DNA from: Marinitoga sp. 1197 | Lineage (GTDB): Bacteria > Thermotogota > Thermotogae > Petrotogales > Petrotogaceae | Direction: 5' to 3' | DNA length: 64,000 nucleotides | NCBI RefSeq assembly: GCF_001021165.1 | Contig: NZ_AZAY01000016.1 | Span: 1-64,000, forward strand | Shown: piece after piece, positions 37,214-45,677 of the stretch | How positions within the stretch are numbered: the stretch's first letter is position 1 | Layout: every line of letters starts with the position of its first letter | Translations under genes and position numbers: made by a program | Notes under the pieces: generated by a model | Seen by the model: the letters and a program-made list of their open reading frames with translations, nothing else | The model's database searches: none | Told to the model about the DNA's origin: nothing

Positions 37214-38899
37214 ATGAAAAAATATATTATATTCTTAATACTAAATTTTTTAACTATAATTACTACTTTTATTGTTTTTATATTTTCTATAAAATATAAT
37301 ATTGAAAATTATGTACAAATCAAAGATATTAATTATTTAAAAAATGCTATAATTGCTATTGATAATAATTTAAAAGAAAATATATTCCATTATGTAAAAA
37401 ATAACCATATTTTGCTTAAACCTTTTAAATTAATATTGTATAAAAACAATAAAATTGTTTTTTCCGATTTTGAAAATCCAGATAATAAAGATTTTTATTT
37501 TAATAATGTTGAAATTGGAAATGATTTATATTCTTATGGTTATGATTTATCAGAATATGCAAAATATATCAATAATTTCTTCGATTCTTTAATATTTTTA
37601 GAGTATAACAATAAATTTTATCCAGAGCCTTTACCTAATACCAACTATAAAAAATTGAAACTTAATGATATTTATTTTTACATTATTTTCAATAAGAATT
37701 TTACTACTCTACTTGATCAGGAATTACCCATTTTTATAACTATAAACATTTTATTATTCTCTCTATTATTATTTTTAATATATAAAATTTTTGCTCTGTC
37801 AAATAAAGAACTAAATAATTTATTTTTATTTCTTGAAAATAATGAAAATATAGAATTAAAAACCAAAAAAGGAATTTTTTTAAAAGAAAAAATCAAACAC
37901 ATTATTAATGAATCAAAAAATAAAAAGAAGGAAGTAGAAGAATTAAAGACAGAAATTAAAAAAATTAATATTAATCATAATAATCTAATAAATGAATTCA
38001 TTTTTTATATAAATACACCTCTTCAAACACTTATTAATTCAATTAGTTTAAATTTATCAGAAGATATTGAAAAAAAGATTATTACTAATATTATTTCAGA
38101 AATAAATATTATTATAAACAAATTTAAAACTATATTTTATCATGAATATAATGTTGGCAATCAAAATTTCTTTGAATTTTTTGATATAAATGAGTTTCAT
38201 AGTAATCTAATTTATTTTTTATCCATCTATATAGATAAAAATAATATCACTGTAGAAAAAGAAATAAATATAAAAAATAAATTTGTTTTTACAAATAAAA
38301 ATAAGCTATATAAAGCACTATACGAAATATTACTTTTAATTTTCATGGATAAAAATGGTGGAAGAATAGATATTCTTTATACTTCAACTGATAATTTTTT
38401 AGAAATAAAAATTATAGATAATGATAATATTCACAATGATTATATTTTATTATTAAATAATAAATCATTGTTTGATAAATCAAATATAGAATCATATAAG
38501 ATCGAATCTATATTAAAATATATTGATGATTTAAACGGAAAGATTTTTTTAACTCAAAGTGCTTCTAATTCTATTATTAAAATTGAAATCCCTATTGATA
38601 TTAATGAATTCATAATAAATTTTGATTTCAATGCATTAAAATCTTCGTATTTAGCTAAATTAATTGAGAAAAAGTATACTGTTAATCAGGCAGAAAAATA
38701 CCTATATGAACTTTTATCAATATATGTTGATGTTTTAAAAAATTCTCAGAATGATACTTTGAATGATTTGATTTCTGTTTTAGAAAAAAATGATTTTTAT
38801 TTATTAACAAACTGGTTGAAATTCATATTAAAATATCCCGATAATAAGAATATTGTACAATTCAAAAATTTATTAATAAAAAAATTGGAGAGCTTATAG
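37214..38899 (+). CDS. Membrane pseudo-histidine kinase
   Basis: The 561-residue protein has a membrane helix (about 5-27), an extracytoplasmic domain (about 30-168), a second helix (about 171-195), a lysine-rich coiled coil (about 220-260), and a region shaped like the kinase dimerisation and ATPase domains (about 255-465). The phosphorylation helix reads EFIFYINTPLQTL: the TPL landmark is present but the position of the phospho-acceptor His is Phe264. The ATPase part lacks the N box asparagine (LYKALYEILLLIFMD) and glycine boxes (IDNDNIHNDY in place of DTGxGI). A C-terminal all-helical region of about 90 residues follows. It is probably a catalytically dead sensor or scaffold. It is unusually rich in Asn and Ile. 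Confidence 0.65.
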   Translation: MKKYIIFLILNFLTIITTFIVFIFSIKYNIENYVQIKDINYLKNAIIAIDNNLKENIFHYVKNNHILLKPFKLILYKNNKIVFSDFENPDNKDFYFNNVEIGNDLYSYGYDLSEYAKYINNFFDSLIFLEYNNKFYPEPLPNTNYKKLKLNDIYFYIIFNKNFTTLLDQELPIFITINILLFSLLLFLIYKIFALSNKELNNLFLFLENNENIELKTKKGIFLKEKIKHIINESKNKKKEVEELKTEIKKININHNNLINEFIFYINTPLQTLINSISLNLSEDIEKKIITNIISEINIIINKFKTIFYHEYNVGNQNFFEFFDINEFHSNLIYFLSIYIDKNNITVEKEINIKNKFVFTNKNKLYKALYEILLLIFMDKNGGRIDILYTSTDNFLEIKIIDNDNIHNDYILLLNNKSLFDKSNIESYKIESILKYIDDLNGKIFLTQSASNSIIKIEIPIDINEFIINFDFNALKSSYLAKLIEKKYTVNQAEKYLYELLSIYVDVLKNSQNDTLNDLISVLEKNDFYLLTNWLKFILKYPDNKNIVQFKNLLIKKLESL

Positions 38900-38909
38900 C
38901 TCTCCAATT
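38883..38909. terminator. Bidirectional terminator between convergent genes
   Basis: AATTGGAGAGC and GCTCTCCAATT form an 11-bp stem with a 5-nt loop. T-rich sequence follows on the plus strand and A-rich sequence precedes it, so it can end both the pseudokinase transcript and the rnf operon. Confidence 0.88.
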
Positions 38910-39255
38910 AAAATTTTTCTTTTATTTTATCTGGATCCTCATTTATTTCTTCCCAGATTTTTCTTAATTCATCATCGGACATTTTAGATAATTTGGTTAA
39001 TTTTTCAGGAACTCCCTGCCTTTTTCCTGGCAAACAACCTTCTGGTTTTACATCACCATTTGCAAATCCTTTAGCAAAACCAGAACATCCTGGATAACCA
39101 CATGCACCACAATTTATCCCTGGCAATAAATTTTCCGCAAAAATAACTCTAACATCTTCTTTAACCTCAAATTTTTTTTCAGCAAATGCTAAAAATGTCC
39201 CGGATAAAAAACCAAGTATTGAAAGAAGTATTATAGCATTTATAATTATAGACAT
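38908..39255 (-). CDS. rnfB: RnfB subunit, short form lacking the ferredoxin domain
   Basis: The 115-residue protein begins with the RnfB membrane helix (about 3-24) and the characteristic cluster-binding motif CGACGYPGC...C (C49, C52, C57, C74), which holds a 4Fe-4S cluster. It ends shortly after with a charged helical tail. The C-terminal ferredoxin-like domain with two or more further CxxCxxCxxxC motifs seen in typical RnfB (about 190-300 residues) is absent, and the stop is followed directly by the terminator. Either this is a natural short RnfB or a recent truncation. It is the last gene of rnfC-D-G-E-A-B. Confidence 0.88.
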   Translation of the reverse strand: MSIIINAIILLSILGFLSGTFLAFAEKKFEVKEDVRVIFAENLLPGINCGACGYPGCSGFAKGFANGDVKPEGCLPGKRQGVPEKLTKLSKMSDDELRKIWEEINEDPDKIKEKF

Positions 39256-39268
39256 CGAAATTCCTCCC

Positions 39269-39844
39269 TTATATTTTTATGAGACCAGAAAATCCCATAA
39301 AAGCCATCGATAATAAACCAGCAGTAATAAGAGCTATTGCTGTCCCTTTAAAAGGCTCCGGAATATCATAGTAATCCATTCTTTCACGTATAGCTGAAAA
39401 TATAATTAAAGCCATCGCAAACCCCAAACCTGCACCAAGTGAATTTACAATTGTTTCTATTAATGTGTAACTATTTATAACATTAATCAAGGCTAATCCC
39501 AATATCGCACAATTAGTTGTTATTAATGGAAGATATATACCCAATGCCTCATATAAGTTAGGAGAAACTTTTTTTATATAAAATTCTATAAATTGAACTA
39601 ATGTTGCTATTACGAGAATAAATACAATTGTTGTTAAAAATTCCAACCCCATTTTTACAAGTAATAAATTTAAAAACCATGTTATTACACTAGATATAAC
39701 CATTACAAAGATAACCGCCATTGACATACCAGATGCTGAACTTATCTTTTTTGATACGCCTAAAAAAGGACATATTCCTAAAAATCTTGATAAAACAAAA
39801 TTATTTACTAATATTGCTGATAGAAATATAAAAAATAATTTCAT
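39269..39844 (-). CDS. rnfA: RnfA, ion-translocating oxidoreductase membrane subunit
   Basis: The 191-residue protein has six membrane helices. The motif LSRFLGICPFLGVSKK carries the conserved cysteine, and a second one is in TTNCAILG; RnfA and RnfE together bind a membrane 2Fe-2S cluster in the ion path. Its ATG overlaps the rnfE stop by 4 nt. Confidence 0.95.
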   Translation of the reverse strand: MKLFFIFLSAILVNNFVLSRFLGICPFLGVSKKISSASGMSMAVIFVMVISSVITWFLNLLLVKMGLEFLTTIVFILVIATLVQFIEFYIKKVSPNLYEALGIYLPLITTNCAILGLALINVINSYTLIETIVNSLGAGLGFAMALIIFSAIRERMDYYDIPEPFKGTAIALITAGLLSMAFMGFSGLIKI

Positions 39845-40458
39845 TTCCTTTCACCAGCCTTTGCCTTATTTCTATCATAAATACCTTTTGCGTTAAACAT
39901 TGCCAATAACATACCTAATACTAAAAAAGCTCCTGGTGGAAGAATCATAATATATAATTTCATCGCATCTCCCCAAATTGGAAGACCAAATATTGTACCA
40001 TTTCCTAATAATTCTCTAACAGAACCTAATAAAACTAATGCTCCTGTAAAGCCTAATCCCATGCCCAATGCATCATATATAGAATCTAAAATGCTATTTT
40101 TTGATGCAAATGATTCTGCACGCCCTAAAATTATACAGTTAACAACTATTAAAGGAATAAATAAACCTAACGTTTTCCATAAATCATATGTATACCCATG
40201 CATTAATAAATCAATTATTGTAACAAATGAAGCTATAACAACTATATATATAGGTATTCTTATGTTTTTAGGTACCCATTTTTTTATTGAAGAAACAACT
40301 ATATTTGACATAATCAATACTGCTAATGTTGCTAATCCCATACCTAATGCATTTTCTGCATTTGTTGTTGTTGCAAGAGTTGGACACATCCCTAATACTT
40401 GTACAAATATAGGATTTTGTTGAAATAATCCTACTTTTAAATTTTTTATATTAGCCAT
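39841..40458 (-). CDS. rnfE: RnfE, ion-translocating oxidoreductase membrane subunit
   Basis: The 205-residue six-helix protein is homologous to RnfA but inverted in the membrane. The cysteine motifs are VLGMCPTLATTT and IVVNCIILGRAESFA. It overlaps the rnfG stop by one base. Confidence 0.95.
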   Translation of the reverse strand: MANIKNLKVGLFQQNPIFVQVLGMCPTLATTTNAENALGMGLATLAVLIMSNIVVSSIKKWVPKNIRIPIYIVVIASFVTIIDLLMHGYTYDLWKTLGLFIPLIVVNCIILGRAESFASKNSILDSIYDALGMGLGFTGALVLLGSVRELLGNGTIFGLPIWGDAMKLYIMILPPGAFLVLGMLLAMFNAKGIYDRNKAKAGERK

Positions 40459-41165
40459 TATTGAATCACCCCTTTGGATTTGAGGTATTCAAATCCTGTG
40501 TTTATTGAATCCGCAACAGCCCGTGGAGTAATTGTTGCCCCTGTCATAATGTCACTTGTCTGAACTATTCCTTCTTTTTTTCCATTTTTTATTTGTTCTG
40601 GTGTTGTTAAAAGAACTCCTGCATCTTTATTAACTTTCACCCCATTAACAAGACCTTTGTAATCAATTGGATAAAATCTTTCTTTTACATTATCCTGAGA
40701 AATGTTGGCTCCTAATCCCGGTGTCTCCTGAGAATAAGAAATCACTTCTAAATTATTAAAATATAATTCTTTTTTATCCTTTACAAAGGAAATAACTGAT
40801 ATAACCTCTCCGCCAAAACCTACACCTGAAACTGTTAAAATATATATATCTTTCCCTTCACTACTTGTATATTTATATGCTGGTGAATATACTTTTGTAC
40901 TCGCACCTAAATATAAAACTCCTGTTTCATTAGAATCCCAAATTGAACTATTTAATTGCTTTAAAGTTTTAGGTATTTCATTTTTTGAAATTAATAAATT
41001 TCCTGTTTTTGAATCAATTAAAACTTTTTTTATTGCTTTTAATTTAGCCTGTAATTCAGCATTATCAATTGCTGGTTTTACTGAAACATATACAATTGAA
41101 ACAATAAATCCTGAAATGACTATAAATAACATTAATATAAAACCTGTTTTTATATATTCTTTCAT
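40458..41165 (-). CDS. rnfG: RnfG, FMN-binding subunit
   Basis: The 235-residue protein has one N-terminal membrane helix (about 8-30) and a periplasmic FMN-binding domain. The covalent flavin site is the threonine in SDIMTGATITPRA (SGAT-type motif). The segment SYSQETPGLGANIS is also typical. It overlaps rnfD by 4 nt. Confidence 0.95.
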   Translation of the reverse strand: MKEYIKTGFILMLFIVISGFIVSIVYVSVKPAIDNAELQAKLKAIKKVLIDSKTGNLLISKNEIPKTLKQLNSSIWDSNETGVLYLGASTKVYSPAYKYTSSEGKDIYILTVSGVGFGGEVISVISFVKDKKELYFNNLEVISYSQETPGLGANISQDNVKERFYPIDYKGLVNGVKVNKDAGVLLTTPEQIKNGKKEGIVQTSDIMTGATITPRAVADSINTGFEYLKSKGVIQ

Positions 41166-42145
41166 TTTTTACCACCTCTTACAGTTCCAAAAATACGTGG
41201 TTTAGCATAAATATCAATCAATGGAACAAGAGAATTCATAATTAAAATAGAAAAAGAAACTCCTTCTGGATATCCTCCAAAAAGTCTGATTATCATTGTT
41301 ATAAAACCTAAACCTACACCGAAAATAATATGGCCTTTAACTGTCATTGGACTTGTAACCATATCCGTAGCCATGAATAACGCACCTAACATTAACCCTC
41401 CACTTAATATATGAAATAAAGGAGAAGCATATTTTGAAGGATCTATCATATAAAAAATACCGGAAATAACAAATACTGTAGAAATATATGTGATTGGTAT
41501 CCAGATTTTTATTCTTTTTCTAATCACTAAATATATAAAACCTATTATTAAAGCTATAGCACTTACTTCTCCTATTGATCCCGGTACTGTTCCAATAAAT
41601 AAACTTTTTAAATTAATAGCATAATCTGGATTATTATATAAAGCTTCAACCCCATGTTCTTTTAGTATCGCTAATGGTGTTGCTGTTGTTATTGTATCAT
41701 ATTTAAAATAAAACGGTCTATACCATGTCGTCATAGCAATTGGAAATGAAATTAACATGAATACTCTTCCAACTAAAGCAGGATTAAAAATATTTTTTCC
41801 TAATCCACCATAAACATGTTTTCCTAATCCAATTGCCACTAAAACTCCTATAAATATTTGCCACCAATTTACTGCTAAACTCAAATTCATAGCTAATAAA
41901 AGACCTGTTACAGATGCACTAAAATCCGGTTTGAAATTTTTTTGTTTCCTTAAAACTTTCATTATAAATATTTCCATACCTTCTGCTAAAATCATTGTAT
42001 ATAACATTATCCATACAGCCCTGAATCCAAATACCCATGCTGATACTAAAAATGATGGTATGAGGGCAATTAGCACATCTAACATTATACTTCTAACATT
42101 ATCTTTTGTTCTTAAATGTGGAGCTGCCGCTATGTTCAATTTCAC
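41162..42145 (-). CDS. rnfD: RnfD, membrane flavin subunit
   Basis: The 327-residue protein has about nine membrane helices. The covalent FMN attachment site is the threonine in ATDMVTSPMT. HVYGGLGKNIFNPALVGRVF is another family landmark. It overlaps rnfC by 4 nt, consistent with translational coupling along the operon. Confidence 0.95.
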   Translation of the reverse strand: MKLNIAAAPHLRTKDNVRSIMLDVLIALIPSFLVSAWVFGFRAVWIMLYTMILAEGMEIFIMKVLRKQKNFKPDFSASVTGLLLAMNLSLAVNWWQIFIGVLVAIGLGKHVYGGLGKNIFNPALVGRVFMLISFPIAMTTWYRPFYFKYDTITTATPLAILKEHGVEALYNNPDYAINLKSLFIGTVPGSIGEVSAIALIIGFIYLVIRKRIKIWIPITYISTVFVISGIFYMIDPSKYASPLFHILSGGLMLGALFMATDMVTSPMTVKGHIIFGVGLGFITMIIRLFGGYPEGVSFSILIMNSLVPLIDIYAKPRIFGTVRGGKK

Positions 42146-43470
42146 TTTTTAGCCCTCCCTTTTAAAGCTCTTGCTACTTTTTTCCCGGTTTTAAAGGTTT
42201 TCACCAATTCTATACCTGCAGGACAGGCATATGAACATGAACCACATTCTATACAATCCATCAAACCATATTCCATCGCTTTATCATACTCTCTTTTTTC
42301 GACTTGTAATTTTAATAAATAAGGCATTAAATTTATAGGACAAACCTGTACACATTTTGAACATCTAATACATGGAAAACTTTCTTTTTTAGGCACAATG
42401 TCTTTTGTTAACACTGTTAATGCATTATTCCCTTTAAAAGTTGGTAATTCAATATCAGGAAGAGGAATTCCCATCATTGGACCACCATATAATATTCTAT
42501 CTATTTTTTCTTCTTCAACCAATCCAACATGATCTAATAAATCTTTAACCTTTGTTCCTATCCTATATATAAAGTTGCCAGGATTTTTTACTCCTTCACC
42601 TGTTAATGTTATTCCTCTTTCTACCAACGGTTTTCCATGCTCTACGGCTTCATATATAGCATAAGTTGTTGATACATTAAATACTATCACTCCAACATCT
42701 AAAGGCAATCCACCAGAAGGTACTTCTTTTTTAGTTATTGCATAAATCAATTGTTTTTCAGCACCTTGAGGATATTTTGTCTTTAATACTTTTATCTCTA
42801 TTGGCTCACCTGACACAGCTTCTTTCATTTTTTCAATTGCTTCTGGTTTATTACTTTCAATTCCTATATAAGCCTTTTTTACACCTGTTGCATGCATTAT
42901 TATTTTTATTCCTTTTACAATTTCAGAGGATTTCTCTATCATCATTCTATTGTCTATTGTTATATAAGGTTCACATTCTGCTGCATTAATTATTAAATAC
43001 TCTGCTTTTTTACCTTTTGGAATAGACATTTTTACATGTGAAGGAAACATTGCTCCACCTAACCCAACTATTCCTGCCTCTTTTACTATATTTACTATCT
43101 CTTCAGGAGATTTTTTTGTATAATCACCATGTTCTGGAATTAAATCCCATTCATCATCTCCAGTTCTCTGGATTACGACTACATCGTTTCTTGTTCCAGT
43201 TGCAGCATTTGTCATTTTCACTATTTCTATAACTTCTCCAGTTATAGTTGAATGAATATTTGCGGATATAAATCCATTTGCTTCACCTATTTTCTGACCT
43301 GTTTTTACCTTTTGTCCTGGTTCTACTATAATTTTTGCTGGAGCACCAAGATGGTTAGTTGTATAAATGTATACTTTTTCAGGCAATGGCAGAATTTTAA
43401 TTTGTTTATGTTCTGCCAGCTCTTTTTTTTCTGGCGGATGTACTCCACCTTTAAAAGTTAATAACGCCAT
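42142..43470 (-). CDS. rnfC: RnfC, NADH-interacting subunit
   Basis: The 442-residue peripheral subunit binds FMN/NAD and two 4Fe-4S clusters. The N-terminal barrel (FKGGVHPPEKKELAEHK) is followed by the NuoF-like domain with GLGGAMFPSHVK. Two ferredoxin motifs are present, CIRCSKCVQVCP and CIECGSCSYACP. I start it at ATG 43470 (MALLTFKGG) behind GAAAGGAGGAA. An upstream in-frame ATG at 43587 would overlap the radical SAM gene by 104 bp and adds non-conserved sequence. Rnf couples reduced ferredoxin oxidation by NAD to export of Na+ or H+. Confidence 0.96.
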   Translation of the reverse strand: MALLTFKGGVHPPEKKELAEHKQIKILPLPEKVYIYTTNHLGAPAKIIVEPGQKVKTGQKIGEANGFISANIHSTITGEVIEIVKMTNAATGTRNDVVVIQRTGDDEWDLIPEHGDYTKKSPEEIVNIVKEAGIVGLGGAMFPSHVKMSIPKGKKAEYLIINAAECEPYITIDNRMMIEKSSEIVKGIKIIMHATGVKKAYIGIESNKPEAIEKMKEAVSGEPIEIKVLKTKYPQGAEKQLIYAITKKEVPSGGLPLDVGVIVFNVSTTYAIYEAVEHGKPLVERGITLTGEGVKNPGNFIYRIGTKVKDLLDHVGLVEEEKIDRILYGGPMMGIPLPDIELPTFKGNNALTVLTKDIVPKKESFPCIRCSKCVQVCPINLMPYLLKLQVEKREYDKAMEYGLMDCIECGSCSYACPAGIELVKTFKTGKKVARALKGRAKK

Positions 43471-43483
43471 TTCCTTCCTCCTT

Positions 43484-44368
43484 TCATAAATTCCTTGTTT
43501 GTGGGATATTATACAATATCTTATTTGGTTTTTCATTATAAAATGGTCTTGTACAATAACTACATCCGCTTGTTTTAATTGCTTCATCCTCTGAAATTTT
43601 TATTTCAGGAAATTTAATTAAAGAATTATTCTCAAACATAAAGTCTTCTTTCTTTACATTATTTTTTTCAATGATTTCTCTGGCAATCTGTATTTTTCTA
43701 TATCTTTCTATTGAAGGAGGTTGCTTATTTTCTAATTTTGTTCCCTGAATAGGCGTAAAAGCAAATAATGATACTAATATATTGTATTTTTTCATTTCAA
43801 ACATTAAATCTATTAAATCTTTATCTGTCTCCCCCAATCCAACAATTACATGCGTTGTAATCTTTCCAGGATATTTTTTAGCTGATTGTATTAAAATATT
43901 AAAGAGAGAGTCGAAACTCCCCCCTCTAATCTTTGGAAATAATTCTTTATTTGCTACATCTAAAGAAATCCCCAGATTGTCGATATTATAATTAAATATA
44001 CTTTCAACTTCTTCAAAACTTTTTGGACGAAATGAAATAGCTTTTAAAATATCTATATCATTTATTTCATTTAATAAATCCTTCAAATCATAAAAATAGG
44101 TCTCTGTATTAACAACCTGAATACACAATCTTTTAAATAGATTATTTTCTTTAAGTTTGCTTAAAAATTCTTTTATATCGTATTCTGGCCATTTTATTCT
44201 TGATAGATAATCTTTGTCAGATTCTGCTTCGCGAGCTTGAGCACAAAAACTACAATTATAAACACATTTTTCCCCTAACATTAAATAAGCTGTTGGCATT
44301 TCAAAATTAATTTTTCCTTTTTTTAAACCAAGCAAAACAGCTGTTGCATATGATAACTTTAATTTCAT
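43484..44368 (-). CDS. Radical SAM protein, biotin synthase-like, with C-terminal CxxC
   Basis: The 294-residue enzyme has the radical SAM cluster motif CxxxCxxC at C35, C39 and C42 (CVYNCSFCAQ), as in the BioB/LipA/HydE group. The C-terminus ends with SGCSYCTRPFYNEKP, two more cysteines that could hold an auxiliary cluster. No bio genes surround it. Possible identities are a biotin synthase relative, a LipS-type lipoyl synthase component, or an uncharacterised cofactor enzyme; I cannot choose between them. It directly precedes rnfC by 13 bp and is likely in that operon. Confidence 0.8.
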   Translation of the reverse strand: MKLKLSYATAVLLGLKKGKINFEMPTAYLMLGEKCVYNCSFCAQAREAESDKDYLSRIKWPEYDIKEFLSKLKENNLFKRLCIQVVNTETYFYDLKDLLNEINDIDILKAISFRPKSFEEVESIFNYNIDNLGISLDVANKELFPKIRGGSFDSLFNILIQSAKKYPGKITTHVIVGLGETDKDLIDLMFEMKKYNILVSLFAFTPIQGTKLENKQPPSIERYRKIQIAREIIEKNNVKKEDFMFENNSLIKFPEIKISEDEAIKTSGCSYCTRPFYNEKPNKILYNIPQTRNL

Positions 44369-44369
44369 T

Positions 44370-44633
44370 TTATTCCTCCTGAATTCTAATTCCTTCTATA
44401 CCATTTTCAAAGGTTATTTTTATCAGTGTAGCTGAAGGACTGCCATATATTATTTCAGAACTATATTTTCCCTCACTAAAATAGGTCTCTATATCTGTTA
44501 TTAATTTTAATTCATTTTTAAATATATTTTTTCTATATATAGAATTTTTATATATATAATTTATCATAATTAGATTAAATACAATACCAACAATTATTAA
44601 AGAAATTATTAAAATTAAAGAATAAGTATTCAT
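44370..44633 (-). CDS. Unknown small membrane-anchored protein
   Basis: The 87-residue protein has one N-terminal helix (SLILIISLIIVGIVFNLIMI) and a short domain ending in KITFENGIEGIRIQEE. No family is recognised. The start is ATG 44633, whose A is the last base of the upstream stop codon (TAATG). A longer in-frame ATG at 44651 is inside the previous gene. It is coupled to the unknown gene before it. Confidence 0.6.
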   Translation of the reverse strand: MNTYSLILIISLIIVGIVFNLIMINYIYKNSIYRKNIFKNELKLITDIETYFSEGKYSSEIIYGSPSATLIKITFENGIEGIRIQEE

Positions 44634-45670
44634 TAAAATACACCCAACCATATTCCTAATAATATAGCACCTATTATTAATCCCATAGATAATCCAAAAA
44701 TTATTAGAATATCACTACTTTTTACTTTATTTTCTGGCATATTTGCTTCTCTTTTTAAACCAGCTATAGAATCTTTTAAAATATCTCCTATTATTTTATC
44801 TTCAGGTGGATTAAAATATTCTTCTCTTTTTCTATGCATTTCGGCAATTTTATTAGAATCTACCATCATTTTTAAATTTTTTGAAATAACCGCTTTCCCT
44901 ATTATTCCACCGCCAAGATCCATTTTTATAAAATAGTAATCGGTATCAGGAATTAATTCTTTAGCTATTAATTTTGATTCAATCGGTAAAATATTTTTTC
45001 CGGTTTCGTCAAACTTATCTGGATATTGCTCTTTCAATCTATTCAAATTTGCAGGTTCTATAGGATCTATAATCAGTGAATATATTGGGTCTCCTACATC
45101 AAGATTATTTATTGTCATTCCAGTTAAAGGATCAGACAACGGCAATACCTCTGGAGAAGATTGAACATCTACTCTATTCAAGTATGACTTTTCTTTTTCA
45201 CTAAAACTTCTATGCTGCGTCATCAACCATACAAGATCTTGATACGTTAATTTTTCAGCAACTATTTTTAAATTCACTTCACCTTCCCATTCTTCAAATA
45301 TTTCGGACAATATGGCTTTTACTACTGCTACATCAGAATCTCTTACTCCCAAAAACATTTTGGCATTTATTATTTCTGGACCATATCTTTTTATAGTTGA
45401 CTGGACAAAAGCTAAAAATTGTTTATTTAAATCTAATACTGTAGAATCTTTTATTGCTTTATAATACAATTCTTCCAATTTAGATTTATATTCTATATAA
45501 GATAAATTAATATCTGGCAATTCAAATTTTGGCAATTTGGATTTTGGTATTGATAACACTTTATATTCAGGATTTCCTTTTTGTTTACCAAACATATACC
45601 CTATTATTATTTCGGCTGTTAACGAAGATGTTGCAAAAAATTTTACAGCATAAAAATCCATAAATTTCAC
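44633..45670 (-). CDS. Unknown protein with C-terminal membrane anchor
   Basis: The 345-residue protein has a hydrophilic, charged body and a single C-terminal membrane helix (DILIIFGLSMGLIIGAILLG, about 321-342), so it looks tail-anchored with its body in the cytoplasm. I see no catalytic motif. It follows glgC by 7 bp and is coupled to the small membrane protein after it. The two may form a membrane pair; a link with glycogen metabolism is only positional. Confidence 0.6.
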   Translation of the reverse strand: MKFMDFYAVKFFATSSLTAEIIIGYMFGKQKGNPEYKVLSIPKSKLPKFELPDINLSYIEYKSKLEELYYKAIKDSTVLDLNKQFLAFVQSTIKRYGPEIINAKMFLGVRDSDVAVVKAILSEIFEEWEGEVNLKIVAEKLTYQDLVWLMTQHRSFSEKEKSYLNRVDVQSSPEVLPLSDPLTGMTINNLDVGDPIYSLIIDPIEPANLNRLKEQYPDKFDETGKNILPIESKLIAKELIPDTDYYFIKMDLGGGIIGKAVISKNLKMMVDSNKIAEMHRKREEYFNPPEDKIIGDILKDSIAGLKREANMPENKVKSSDILIIFGLSMGLIIGAILLGIWLGVF

Positions 45671-45677
45671 CTCCTTC

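Noticed and set aside
43471-43587. Longer rnfC start at 43587
   Set aside because: It overlaps the radical SAM gene by 104 bp, adds 39 unconserved residues and lacks a ribosome site. ATG 43470 has GGAGGAA.
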